A stretch of DNA of 5,429 nucleotides from contig WFPQ01000262.1 in assembly GCA_015487515.1 (NCBI GenBank), forward strand, positions 1-5,429. Direction: 5' to 3'. This DNA is from Hyphomicrobiales bacterium. GTDB taxonomy: Bacteria; Pseudomonadota; Alphaproteobacteria; Rhizobiales; Devosiaceae. Below, piece by piece: positions 1 to 5,429 of the stretch. Positions within the stretch are counted from its first letter, which is position 1, and every line of letters begins with the position of its first letter. The translations under genes and the position numbers were made by a program. A model generated the notes under the pieces. The model made no database searches and was not told where the DNA came from. It saw only the letters and a list, made by a program, of their open reading frames with translations.

Positions 1-1617
1 AGTATCACGCAACTGCCCGATCACGTCGGCCAGCCTGTCCGCCACCGCGTTGGTATCGTTCTTCAGCTTGTCGAACGAGCCCTCGTAATGGCCCTCGACC
101 CGCCGGGTCAGGTCGGTACGGGCAAGGGCAGAAAGAACATCGCCTACTTCCCCAAGGCCCCTTTCCACGGTCTGCACCAGTTCGTTGACCTTGACCCCTA
201 GCTGATTGAGTTCGTCATCGGGAAATTCGGCCTCGACCCGCCTGGAAAAGTCCCCCGCTACCGCCGCTCCAACCACGTCGCCAAAGGCATCGCCAAGCTC
301 CTTCATCATCTGGGAACGCTCCGCCGCATTGCGCGCAACAAGAGCCTTCTCCTCCTCCGTCATCCGGCTGACCTTGATGGCATTTTCCTTGAACACTTCG
401 ACCGCCTTGGCCATTTCGCCAAGTTCATCATCCCGACTGGCTCCTGATATTTCAACCTCGGTATTGCCGGAAGCCAGTTCATTCATGGCCCCGGTCAGCA
501 GGGAAATGGGACGGGTAACGGCCCGGGCGAAAAACAGCGCCACGATTGCAGCAGCCAACAACAGCCCGGCCCCGATCATCAGCATCAGATTGCGCAACTC
601 GATTATGGGCTGTCTCAACTCATCCAGGTTCTGAACCGCTATCACCGCCCAGTTGGTACCCAAAAACTCGAATGGTTCTGCAACAATTTCCTTTTCAACA
701 CCCTGCGCATCAGTCCATTTGCCAACCCCTACATTTCCTGCAAGAGCCACCCTGACCCACTCGCTGTCATTGGACGTTTTCAATATGTCGTTTTCTTCCG
801 TGAAAACAGAATCATTGCGCAGCAGAAAATCTTTGCCAACGATCAAGGATTCCCCGGTTTCCCCGAGCCCCGTCCTGTTGTTCATTATGGAATTTATACG
901 ATCGATGGGCATCTGGAAAACCAGTACCCCGGCAGTATTTCCACTCTGGTCAATGATTGGCTGTGACATGAAGGCAGCCGGAGCATCGGCACTGGGGCCA
1001 TAGGGTCTGAAATCAAAAAAACTTGTTTCTCCAGGCTGTGCCTGCAGTGCAGCCCGAAAAGCCTTCCCAAGATCCGTATCGGCCCACTTGCCGCCTTTTT
1101 CAGAGAAATTGGTGGCAAAATCCAGTTCCTTAAAGACCGAGTAGACCAGGTCTCCATTGGTATTGAAAAGAAAGAGGTCATAATAACCCCGTGCCAGAAG
1201 CTGATCACGAAAAGCCGGGTGATATCGCGCATGGGCCAGATCGTAAGGAGTGCCGGTACCGGCGCTGTCAAGCAGATGTTTTTCACCAGGGGGATTGGGA
1301 TTATTGGTAATGTAAGCCGCGGTCAGTTCCCCGGTGGCCGAACCGCCAAAATCGGCAAAACCGGCCGAAAAAGCCTCAAGCGCCTGCAGGGTAACCGGAT
1401 TTCTTGCCGTCAGCCCCAGATCGGTCTTTATGTCGTCAAAATATCTGCTCAGGGCTTCTGCCCGATCATCGGCAATGGCATCAAGCTTGGCCTCACTTGA
1501 CTCAATCAGGGCACTGGAACCAAGATTGACCCCGACCAGCCCCATGGCCACTCCAACTACAAGGGCCGAACCGATGATGATAGCCGGAAGTTTTTGCGAC
1601 AATTTCAAATCGAACAT
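1..1617 (-). CDS. Methyl-accepting chemotaxis protein, N-terminal 539 residues (3' end outside window)
   Basis: The frame is open without a stop from ATG 1615-1617 to base 1, so the gene is cut by the window edge. Visible order: short cytoplasmic N-terminus; TM1 at about residues 10-33; periplasmic sensor at about 34-342; TM2 at about 344-366; HAMP from about 367 (TRPI proline motif, then DDELGEM near 396-402); a helical linker; a second HAMP-like region at about 440-535 (GDFSRRVE, then DLTRRVEGHYEG). The sensor carries GYYDLFLFNTNGDLVY, VFQMPIDRI and TGLGETGESLIVG, which I recognise as a double-Cache-like pattern of alphaproteobacterial receptors; the ligand cannot be read. The methylation helices and the CheA/CheW-binding tip are missing only because of the edge. 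GGAGG lies 11 bases before the ATG, and no in-frame ATG occurs upstream before a stop. A histidine kinase or cyclase with the same front end is possible, but the linker and the che neighbours favour a receptor. Confidence 0.93.
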   Translation of the reverse strand, partial: MFDLKLSQKLPAIIIGSALVVGVAMGLVGVNLGSSALIESSEAKLDAIADDRAEALSRYFDDIKTDLGLTARNPVTLQALEAFSAGFADFGGSATGELTAAYITNNPNPPGEKHLLDSAGTGTPYDLAHARYHPAFRDQLLARGYYDLFLFNTNGDLVYSVFKELDFATNFSEKGGKWADTDLGKAFRAALQAQPGETSFFDFRPYGPSADAPAAFMSQPIIDQSGNTAGVLVFQMPIDRINSIMNNRTGLGETGESLIVGKDFLLRNDSVFTEENDILKTSNDSEWVRVALAGNVGVGKWTDAQGVEKEIVAEPFEFLGTNWAVIAVQNLDELRQPIIELRNLMLMIGAGLLLAAAIVALFFARAVTRPISLLTGAMNELASGNTEVEISGASRDDELGEMAKAVEVFKENAIKVSRMTEEEKALVARNAAERSQMMKELGDAFGDVVGAAVAGDFSRRVEAEFPDDELNQLGVKVNELVQTVERGLGEVGDVLSALARTDLTRRVEGHYEGSFDKLKNDTNAVADRLADVIGQLRDT

Positions 1618-1859
1618 TTTACGAAGGTCCTCCAACCGTTCATAATGCAATCCGCATGCAAGGCTTTTTCCATAAGCAAAGCTGCGTAAGTGGTCTCAGG
1701 AAAGCCAATAATCAAATATGGTAAACCAAACCTGAACACGCAAAACCGGCGCAAGAACATCCAGAACCCGAAAGGAAAACAAGAAACCCACGAGCCCTCA
1801 ATCCGGTTTGAACGACATCTGCAATATATTGAAAACAATCATTCGTACATGATTTGAAA
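1618..1859. other. Intergenic region between cheY and the mcp gene
   Basis: These 242 bases hold no convincing gene; the short frames here lack family features. Reading in the direction of transcription, the part next to cheY has a small AT-rich hairpin (listed separately), and the part next to the receptor carries the GGAGG ribosome site. I looked for sigma-70, sigma-28 and sigma-54 promoter elements ahead of the receptor gene and found no pair with both good matches and correct spacing, so a separate mcp promoter is plausible from the gap size but not shown. Confidence 0.6.
1831..1854 (-). terminator. Weak terminator candidate after cheY
   Basis: On the minus strand, five bases past the cheY stop codon, AATCAT and ATGATT (1849-1854 and 1837-1842) form a 6-bp stem around a 6-base loop, followed by GTTTTC. 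The stem is short and AT-rich and the T-run has only four bases, so it would be an inefficient intrinsic terminator and may be chance. Confidence 0.25.
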
Positions 1860-2249
1860 TCAGGCAAGGGCTCCGATGACGGCCTCGATCTTCTTTTTCA
1901 TGGAGCCCGCATCAAACGGCTTGATGATATAATTGTTCACCCCGGCAACGATGGCTTCTTTCACCTGTTCCTTGTCCGAGCGCCCCGTTGCCATGATGAA
2001 CGGCATGCCCTTGGTCTTTGGGTGTTTTCTTATGACCTTCAAAAGGGTCAGGCCATCAATGTCATCCATGTTCCAGTCCGAAATGATCAGGTCGATCTGG
2101 TTTTCCTGCAATTTGCCAAGGGCATCACGTCCACTCTTTGCCTCGGTGATTTTTTGAAACCCAAGCTGGTTCAAGATGAACTTGCATATGCCGCGCATTG
2201 ACTGCTGATCGTCAACGATCAGGACGCTTATGGTGCTTGCTTTTGGCAT
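1860..2249 (-). CDS. cheY: Chemotaxis response regulator CheY
   Basis: A single-domain receiver of 129 residues, the usual CheY length, with no output domain. CheY is phosphorylated by CheA in the cytoplasm and binds the flagellar switch. All catalytic positions are present: acidic pair D13-D14, phospho-acceptor D58 in SDWNM, T88 in the ATG motif after beta-4, and K110 in IIKPF. Y107 sits where E. coli CheY has its switch tyrosine Y106, and W59 follows the acceptor Asp as in E. coli. Unusually, the residue after DWNM is D62 instead of the common proline. AGGA lies 7 bases before the ATG. The gene follows cheB after a 72-base gap, so it may be read from the cheRB transcript or from its own promoter; I could not identify one. 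It could be a CheY paralogue acting as a phosphate sink, which sequence alone cannot exclude. Confidence 0.93.
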   Translation of the reverse strand: MPKASTISVLIVDDQQSMRGICKFILNQLGFQKITEAKSGRDALGKLQENQIDLIISDWNMDDIDGLTLLKVIRKHPKTKGMPFIMATGRSDKEQVKEAIVAGVNNYIIKPFDAGSMKKKIEAVIGALA

Positions 2250-2321
2250 TACTAAATCCTGCTATACCCGGTACTATTTGAAACTGTTCCCAAAAGATAA
2301 GTGGAAACTCTTACCATTTTC

Positions 2322-3389
2322 TCAATCGAGAGTGCTGCCGGATTTTTTTTTGCTGGTCAGCCCAAGAATTAGCCTGTTGGCGATATCCTCAACCGGCGCC
2401 TCTTCGACGACCGCTCCCATTTCCATGGCCACCCGCGGCATGCCATAGACCAGGGCCGATTCCCTGTTCTGGCCCACCGTGTAGGCGCCGGCCTCCCGCA
2501 TGGTTTTAAGCCCCCTGGCCCCGTCTTTTCCCATTCCGGTCAGAATCGCTCCCGCCGACCTGGCCCCTATGGTCTTGGCCACCGACGAAAACAGGGCATC
2601 GACACTGGGCCGGTGTCCCGAAACCAGTTCGTCATCACTGAGGCGGCATTTGAGCTGCCCGGAACTTCTTTCGAGTTGCAGATGAAATCCTCCCCTGGCG
2701 ATATAGACATTTCCCGCCTCTATGGGCATGCGGTCCCCGGCCTCTACCACATTCAGTTCCACCTGCTGATTCAGGCGCTCGGAAAAACGGGCCGTGAAAT
2801 TCGGCGGCATGTGCTGGGCCACCACCACCGGCGGAGAATCCGCTGGCAGGCGGGAAATGACGTTGCGCACCGCATCCACCCCTCCCGTCGATGCCCCTAT
2901 GGCAATCAGTGACCCCGGCGGCACCCCGGCCGCACTGGTGGCCACCGATGGTTTTGAAGCCGCACTGTTGCGCATGGCCATGGCCCTGACATCGCTCTGG
3001 GCCGCCGACCGCACCTTTTCCCTGATATCCGCGCCGAATGTCTCCATCCCCCCGGCCAGGTCATGGCCGGGCTTGCCGACAAAATCCACCGCCCCCAGTT
3101 CCAGGGCCAGCATGGTTTCACTGGCCCCCTTCTGGGTAAGGGTTGAAACCATGACCACCGGGGTTGGCCTCAGACGCATCAGCTTGGAAAGAAATTCCAG
3201 GCCGTTCATGTTGGGCATTTCGATATCAAGGGTGATCACGTCCGGGTCAAGCTCCTTGATCTTCTTGCGGGCAACGATCGGGTCCTCGGCCGTACCTACC
3301 ACCTCGATATCTCCCTGCTTGACCAGGGTGGAACTCAGCACCTCGCGAATGAGGGCCGAATCATCAACGACAAGAACCCTTATTGTCAT
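2322..3389 (-). CDS. cheB: Chemotaxis protein-glutamate methylesterase/glutamine deamidase CheB
   Basis: This 355-residue protein has the normal two-domain CheB plan. The receiver (about 1-120) has D9-D10, phospho-acceptor D55 in LDIEMP, S82 and K106. A linker of roughly 35 residues rich in Ala and Ser leads to the methylesterase domain (about 158-347), with the catalytic triad expected for the family: S167 in GASTGG, H193 in AQHMPPNF and D289 in GMGKDGA. Phosphorylation by CheA relieves inhibition by the receiver, and CheB then hydrolyses receptor methyl-glutamates and deamidates glutamines. The ATG overlaps the cheR stop codon as ATGA, a sign of translational coupling of the opposing enzymes CheR and CheB. 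GAGGG lies 7 bases before the ATG, inside cheR. The protein ends with a Lys/Ser-rich tail, and I see no damage. Confidence 0.97.
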   Translation of the reverse strand: MTIRVLVVDDSALIREVLSSTLVKQGDIEVVGTAEDPIVARKKIKELDPDVITLDIEMPNMNGLEFLSKLMRLRPTPVVMVSTLTQKGASETMLALELGAVDFVGKPGHDLAGGMETFGADIREKVRSAAQSDVRAMAMRNSAASKPSVATSAAGVPPGSLIAIGASTGGVDAVRNVISRLPADSPPVVVAQHMPPNFTARFSERLNQQVELNVVEAGDRMPIEAGNVYIARGGFHLQLERSSGQLKCRLSDDELVSGHRPSVDALFSSVAKTIGARSAGAILTGMGKDGARGLKTMREAGAYTVGQNRESALVYGMPRVAMEMGAVVEEAPVEDIANRLILGLTSKKKSGSTLD

Positions 3390-4246
3390 CTGGCTGCCCT
3401 CATTCTTTCCTGCACGTTGCGACGATAGATGGTCTTGCCTTCAAGGGAAAAACCCAAGGAGGCTGACCGCATGTTTTCCGAGTGCCCGATATAAAGATAT
3501 GCCCCGTCCGGCAAGAGTTCGCCAAAGCGTTCAAAAACCCGGGTCTGGGTCGGCCTGTCGAAATAAATCGTCACATTGCGGCAGAATATGGCATCGAACG
3601 GCCCCTTCAATGGCCAGTCCCCCATAAGGTTTAAGGGTTTGAAGGTCATCAGGTTGCGCAGCGCCACCGGAACCCTGACATTTCCATCCGGCATTTTTTC
3701 AAACACCGCCGCCTGCTCCCTTGACAATCCCTCCAGTTCTCCTGCCGGATATATGCCCAGGGCAGCCTTTGCAATGACATCAGTATCCACATCAGTGGCA
3801 AGGATCCGGAAATCCCAGCCCTTCAATTGCGGAAATTTCTGCATCAGGGCCATGGCTATGGTATAGGGCTCCTGCCCGGTGGAGCATCCCGCCGACCAGA
3901 TACGCAGCCTGGGCCTGCCGTTTGAGGACTTGTGGCGCGGGTTCGTCACCAGTTGCCCCACATATCCGACCAGGTGATCAAAATGATGATCCTCCCGGTA
4001 AAACCGGGTCAGGTTTGTCGTCAATGCATTGACGAACACCTGCTTGTCCTTGTCAGAAGCCCGCCTGTCCAGAAAATCCACGTAGGAATCAAAACTGTCC
4101 AGATTCTTTGCCCTGACGATCTTGGCCAGGCGGGAAGCAACCAGAACCCTTTTTGCCTCCCCCAGAGAAATTCCCGCGATCTGATAAATGCGATCTCTTA
4201 TCCGGTCAAATTCCTTGTCGCTCAGAGCAATTTCTTCATCCGCCAT
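3386..4246 (-). CDS. cheR: Chemotaxis protein methyltransferase CheR
   Basis: CheR uses S-adenosylmethionine to methylate receptor glutamates. From the chosen start the protein has 286 residues, equal to E. coli CheR. An N-terminal helical domain (about 1-75) is followed by TTNLTRFYRE (76-85), the SAM-binding loop SAGCSTGQEPYT (118-129, with E126), ATDVD (150-154, with D152), FCRNVTIYF (221-229) and IGHSENM (253-259). The frame extends upstream to an ATG ending at 4327, which would add 27 residues, but no ribosome site precedes that ATG and the extra residues are unlike the family; GGGA lies 6 bases before ATG 4244-4246. The next in-frame ATG upstream (4259-4261) also lacks a ribosome site. 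The gene overlaps cheB by four bases and follows cheD after 208 bases. No TPR or other extra domain is attached. Confidence 0.96.
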   Translation of the reverse strand: MADEEIALSDKEFDRIRDRIYQIAGISLGEAKRVLVASRLAKIVRAKNLDSFDSYVDFLDRRASDKDKQVFVNALTTNLTRFYREDHHFDHLVGYVGQLVTNPRHKSSNGRPRLRIWSAGCSTGQEPYTIAMALMQKFPQLKGWDFRILATDVDTDVIAKAALGIYPAGELEGLSREQAAVFEKMPDGNVRVPVALRNLMTFKPLNLMGDWPLKGPFDAIFCRNVTIYFDRPTQTRVFERFGELLPDGAYLYIGHSENMRSASLGFSLEGKTIYRRNVQERMRAAR

Positions 4247-4336
4247 ATTGTTTCCCAGCATCAAATAACATTTTGTCTTTTCGGGAGTTTTGCCGGCACG
4301 ACACACCTGCCAACCCGTCATTTCCATATGAACGGG

Positions 4337-4367
4337 TTTTTACTTATTTTATGTAAAGGACAGTCAA
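4337..4367 (-). promoter_or_regulatory. Possible sigma-70-type promoter for cheRB
   Basis: On the minus strand, TTGACT (4362-4367) matches five of six -35 consensus bases. It is followed after 19 bases by TAAAAA (4337-4342), four of six for the -10. The spacing is longer than the ideal 17. The elements lie in an AT-rich island (about 4328-4372) between GC-rich flanks, inside the 208-base cheD-cheR gap, and would leave a leader of roughly 80 bases. Another sigma factor could be responsible; no sigma-28 or sigma-54 match was found here. Confidence 0.3.
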
Positions 4368-4454
4368 AATAATTTCTGCCCCGGGGACCGACCCATGGCC
4401 CGGCCTCGGAAACCGGCTCGAAACATCCACCGGCCCACACCAGCATTATTGGAT

Positions 4455-5057
4455 TCAAAACAGTTCGATATCGTCTGCCGGCGGCGTGACCGTGCGTTTT
4501 CTGGCAAGGGCCATTTCCTGGCGACATACGGTCTTTCCCGTGTCCGCATCCAGCCGCTTTACAAAAACCCGTCCGCTGGCCGGCTTGAACAATATGCGGC
4601 GGGCAAAATTCCCCCCCAGGTCCTGCGAAGCTATCTCGTAACCTTCTCCCAGGAGAAATTCCCGGACGAATTCCACATTGCTGGCCCCCACATCGGTCTG
4701 CAGGGAATTGATGTTACCGCCCCCGAACACCTTTATTACCAGGTTGCCCTTGCGTCCCGTCCCCTTGCTCAGCACCGAGTTTATCAACTGTTCCATCGCA
4801 AAGGCCCCATATCGGGCCGAAGCCCCGTACCTGTCCTTGGCCGAACCCGACTGCTCCGCCAGCAGAAAATGGTTCATTCCGCCAACGGCCGCAACACTGT
4901 CGCGAATGCAGGCACTGATGCAAGACCCCAGAACCGTGGACATTACCACGCGCCTGTCACCGGAAACCTCGCACCCCCCCTGGTTGACCGTCAGGATCTT
5001 TTCCCGCTCCAGATCATCATGTGTTTCGCTTGAAACCCTTGCCCCCGATGTCGCCAT
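4455..5057 (-). CDS. cheD: Chemoreceptor glutamine deamidase CheD
   Basis: CheD converts specific receptor glutamines to glutamate, creating methylation sites, and in some bacteria also binds CheC. The 200-residue protein spans the whole family fold: the nucleophile loop TVLGSCISACIRD with catalytic C46, GGMNHFLL with catalytic H63, RYGAFAMEQLIN (82-93), KVFGGGN (109-115), DVGASNVEFV (122-131) and the C-terminal signature DLGGNFARR (146-154) with GRVFVKRL (162-169). In the alignment I made by eye, S40 occupies the position of the third active-site residue, Thr21 of Thermotoga CheD; serine keeps the hydroxyl. About 30 residues follow the last motif, a basic and acidic tail of unknown role. GGGAAG lies 8 bases before the ATG. 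It is the first of the five minus-strand genes and diverges from the frame at 5236. No CheC gene is in the window. Confidence 0.95.
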   Translation of the reverse strand: MATSGARVSSETHDDLEREKILTVNQGGCEVSGDRRVVMSTVLGSCISACIRDSVAAVGGMNHFLLAEQSGSAKDRYGASARYGAFAMEQLINSVLSKGTGRKGNLVIKVFGGGNINSLQTDVGASNVEFVREFLLGEGYEIASQDLGGNFARRILFKPASGRVFVKRLDADTGKTVCRQEMALARKRTVTPPADDIELF

Positions 5058-5110
5058 TTTTGAAACTTCCCGCCATGTTCAGGTTTTTACGGACCCTAAC
5101 CGCAAACAAA

Positions 5111-5125
5111 TTAGTAAATTGCTAA
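5111..5125. promoter_or_regulatory. 15-base near-perfect dyad, candidate operator
   Basis: TTAGTAAATTGCTAA reads TTAGCAATTTACTAA on the other strand, so six of seven base pairs around the central base are symmetrical. It lies about 55 bases upstream of the cheD start codon and overlaps a possible promoter for the rightward gene. TTAG and CTAA ends occur again at 5172-5189 with a 10-base spacer. It is not the directly repeated TTAA-N7-TTAA of CtrA sites. The regulator is unknown. Confidence 0.4.
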
Positions 5126-5147
5126 CCAAGGCTCCAACTTCGACAAT
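5119..5147 (+). promoter_or_regulatory. Possible promoter for the rightward partial gene
   Basis: TTGCTA (5119-5124) and GACAAT (5142-5147) each match four of six sigma-70 consensus bases and are 17 bases apart. The transcript would carry a leader of roughly 80 bases before the start at 5236. The -35 element lies partly within the dyad at 5111-5125, which would suit repression there. Both matches are moderate. Confidence 0.25.
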
Positions 5148-5235
5148 TTTGATGCCCCGGGAAACCATGGCTTAGCATTTGTCATCTAACCTTGCCGGAA
5201 TTGGTGGAAAACCATGCACAAACAGGGATTCTAAA

Positions 5236-5406
5236 GTGGCAATGAAAAAACTGGCATCTGAACTTGACGAAACCATAAGGCAGACCAGGGACCTGGTCGA
5301 TTCCATAAACGTCGCCCTTGAAATCCTCATGGACAAATCCACCCCGGACTCCCAGGCCCGCCGGGAAGCTGCAACAAAAATCCTCATCGGCCTGCAGGCC
5401 CAGGAC
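5236..5406 (+). CDS. Unidentified small helical protein, N-terminal 57 residues (3' end lost at adapter)
   Basis: The frame starts at GTG 5236-5238, with AGGGA 7 bases upstream; ATG 5242-5244 two codons later is the alternative but is 13 bases from that site. It has no stop before the adapter at 5407, so true coding sequence ends at or before 5406. The 57 residues are charged, lack a signal peptide or membrane segment, and look largely alpha-helical: KKLASELDETIRQTRDLVDS, a short STPDSQ turn, then a second amphipathic helix ending ILIGLQAQD. The final LQAQD resembles short motifs in helical chemotaxis proteins such as the CheZ phosphatase, but the fragment is too short to assign a family. It is transcribed away from cheD. 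Codon use (many CTG, GCC, ATC) looks like its neighbours, supporting a real gene. Residues encoded after 5406 are artefact. Confidence 0.6.
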
Positions 5407-5429
5407 CTGTCTCTTATACACATCTCCGA
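5407..5429. other. Nextera/Tn5 sequencing adapter (artefact)
   Basis: Bases 5407-5425 are exactly CTGTCTCTTATACACATCT, the 19-base Tn5 mosaic end as seen in read-through of Nextera libraries. The last four bases, CCGA, match the next bases of the standard adapter that continues CCGAGCCCACGAGAC. This is library adapter left on the contig end, not a transposon in the genome. Minus-strand frames that begin here give peptides starting MCIRDR or MYKRQ, which are known hallmarks of adapter contamination and should not be annotated as proteins. Confidence 0.98.

Larger units (their letters stand above)
5096..5191 (+). repeat. Three CTAACC hexamers in the cheD upstream region
   Basis: The hexamer CTAACC occurs at 5096-5101, 5122-5127 and 5186-5191, all in the same orientation (GGTTAG when read toward cheD). 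Starts are 26 and 64 bases apart, so there is no single regular period. The middle copy overlaps the dyad at 5111-5125. Repeated short words between divergent genes can be regulator half-sites, but three hexamers could also be chance. Confidence 0.35.

Noticed and set aside
1252..1263. Perfect 12-base palindrome GCCGGTACCGGC
   Set aside because: It lies inside the receptor coding frame and is explained by Ala-Gly-Thr-Gly codons in a GC-rich gene; no second copy was seen.
206..1500. Several plus-strand open frames (206-634, 653-1003, 1219-1500 and others) and a minus-strand frame at 894-1286
   Set aside because: They lie inside the continuous 539-codon receptor frame and have low-complexity or implausible composition; they are other-frame shadows.
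1743..1809. Inverted pair AAACCGG (1743-1749) and CCGGTTT (1803-1809) between cheY and mcp
   Set aside because: The 53-base loop is too long for a terminator hairpin, there is no following T-run, and 7-base arms are expected by chance.
2794..3627. A 277-codon plus-strand open frame
   Set aside because: It runs antisense to cheB and cheR, whose catalytic motifs are all intact, and its translation has no recognisable domain.
4280..4316. Sigma-54-like sequence TGGCAGG...GTGC on the minus strand before cheR
   Set aside because: The GG and GC elements are two bases too far apart for a -24/-12 promoter.
4247..4327. A longer cheR starting at 4327
   Set aside because: It has no ribosome site, would add 27 atypical residues, and passes through the AT-rich promoter-like area; the start at 4246 gives the standard 286-residue length.
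4395..5033. A 212-codon plus-strand open frame
   Set aside because: It is antisense to cheD, which has complete family motifs; the opposing frame is explained by GC-rich codon bias.
5172..5423. Two minus-strand frames starting in the last bases (MCIRDR..., MYKRQ...)
   Set aside because: Their start codons and first residues come from the Nextera adapter, so they are artefacts.
5407..5425. Tn5 transposon end marking a mobile element
   Set aside because: The hyperactive mosaic end is immediately followed by the Illumina adapter bases CCGA and sits exactly at the contig end; no transposase or second end is present.

Overview
The window is a bacterial chemotaxis adaptation cluster. Five genes lie on the minus strand, in transcription order cheD, cheR, cheB, cheY and an mcp (methyl-accepting chemotaxis receptor) gene cut by the left edge. 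A sixth, partial reading frame of unknown function runs the other way at the right end. Protein style (a CheY ending in AGVNNYIIKPF, a receptor with stacked HAMP units, a moderately GC-rich genome) suggests an alphaproteobacterium, perhaps Rhodospirillales-like. That assignment comes from family familiarity, not from a search.

Layout. 1-1617: 539 N-terminal residues of a membrane chemoreceptor (TM1, large periplasmic Cache-like sensor, TM2, HAMP, further HAMP-like region); its signalling tip lies outside the window. 1618-1859: intergenic, with a weak terminator candidate after cheY. 1860-2249: cheY. 2322-3389: cheB. 3386-4246: cheR, overlapping cheB by 4 bases. 4247-4454: spacer with an AT-rich island and a possible promoter. 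4455-5057: cheD. 5058-5235: divergent intergenic region with a 15-base dyad and three CTAACC hexamers. 5236-5406: start of an unidentified small helical protein. 5407-5429: Nextera/Tn5 sequencing adapter, not genomic DNA.

How the genes work together. CheR adds methyl groups to receptor glutamates, CheB removes them (and deamidates) when phosphorylated, CheD deamidates receptor glutamines, and CheY carries phosphoryl signal to the motor. The mcp encodes a receptor that this machinery could act on. The kinase CheA and the coupling protein CheW are not in the window, so they must be encoded elsewhere if the pathway is complete.

I see no RNA gene, CRISPR array, insertion sequence or clearly new system. 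The most consequential observation is the adapter at the right end, which truncates the last gene and creates false reading frames on both strands.
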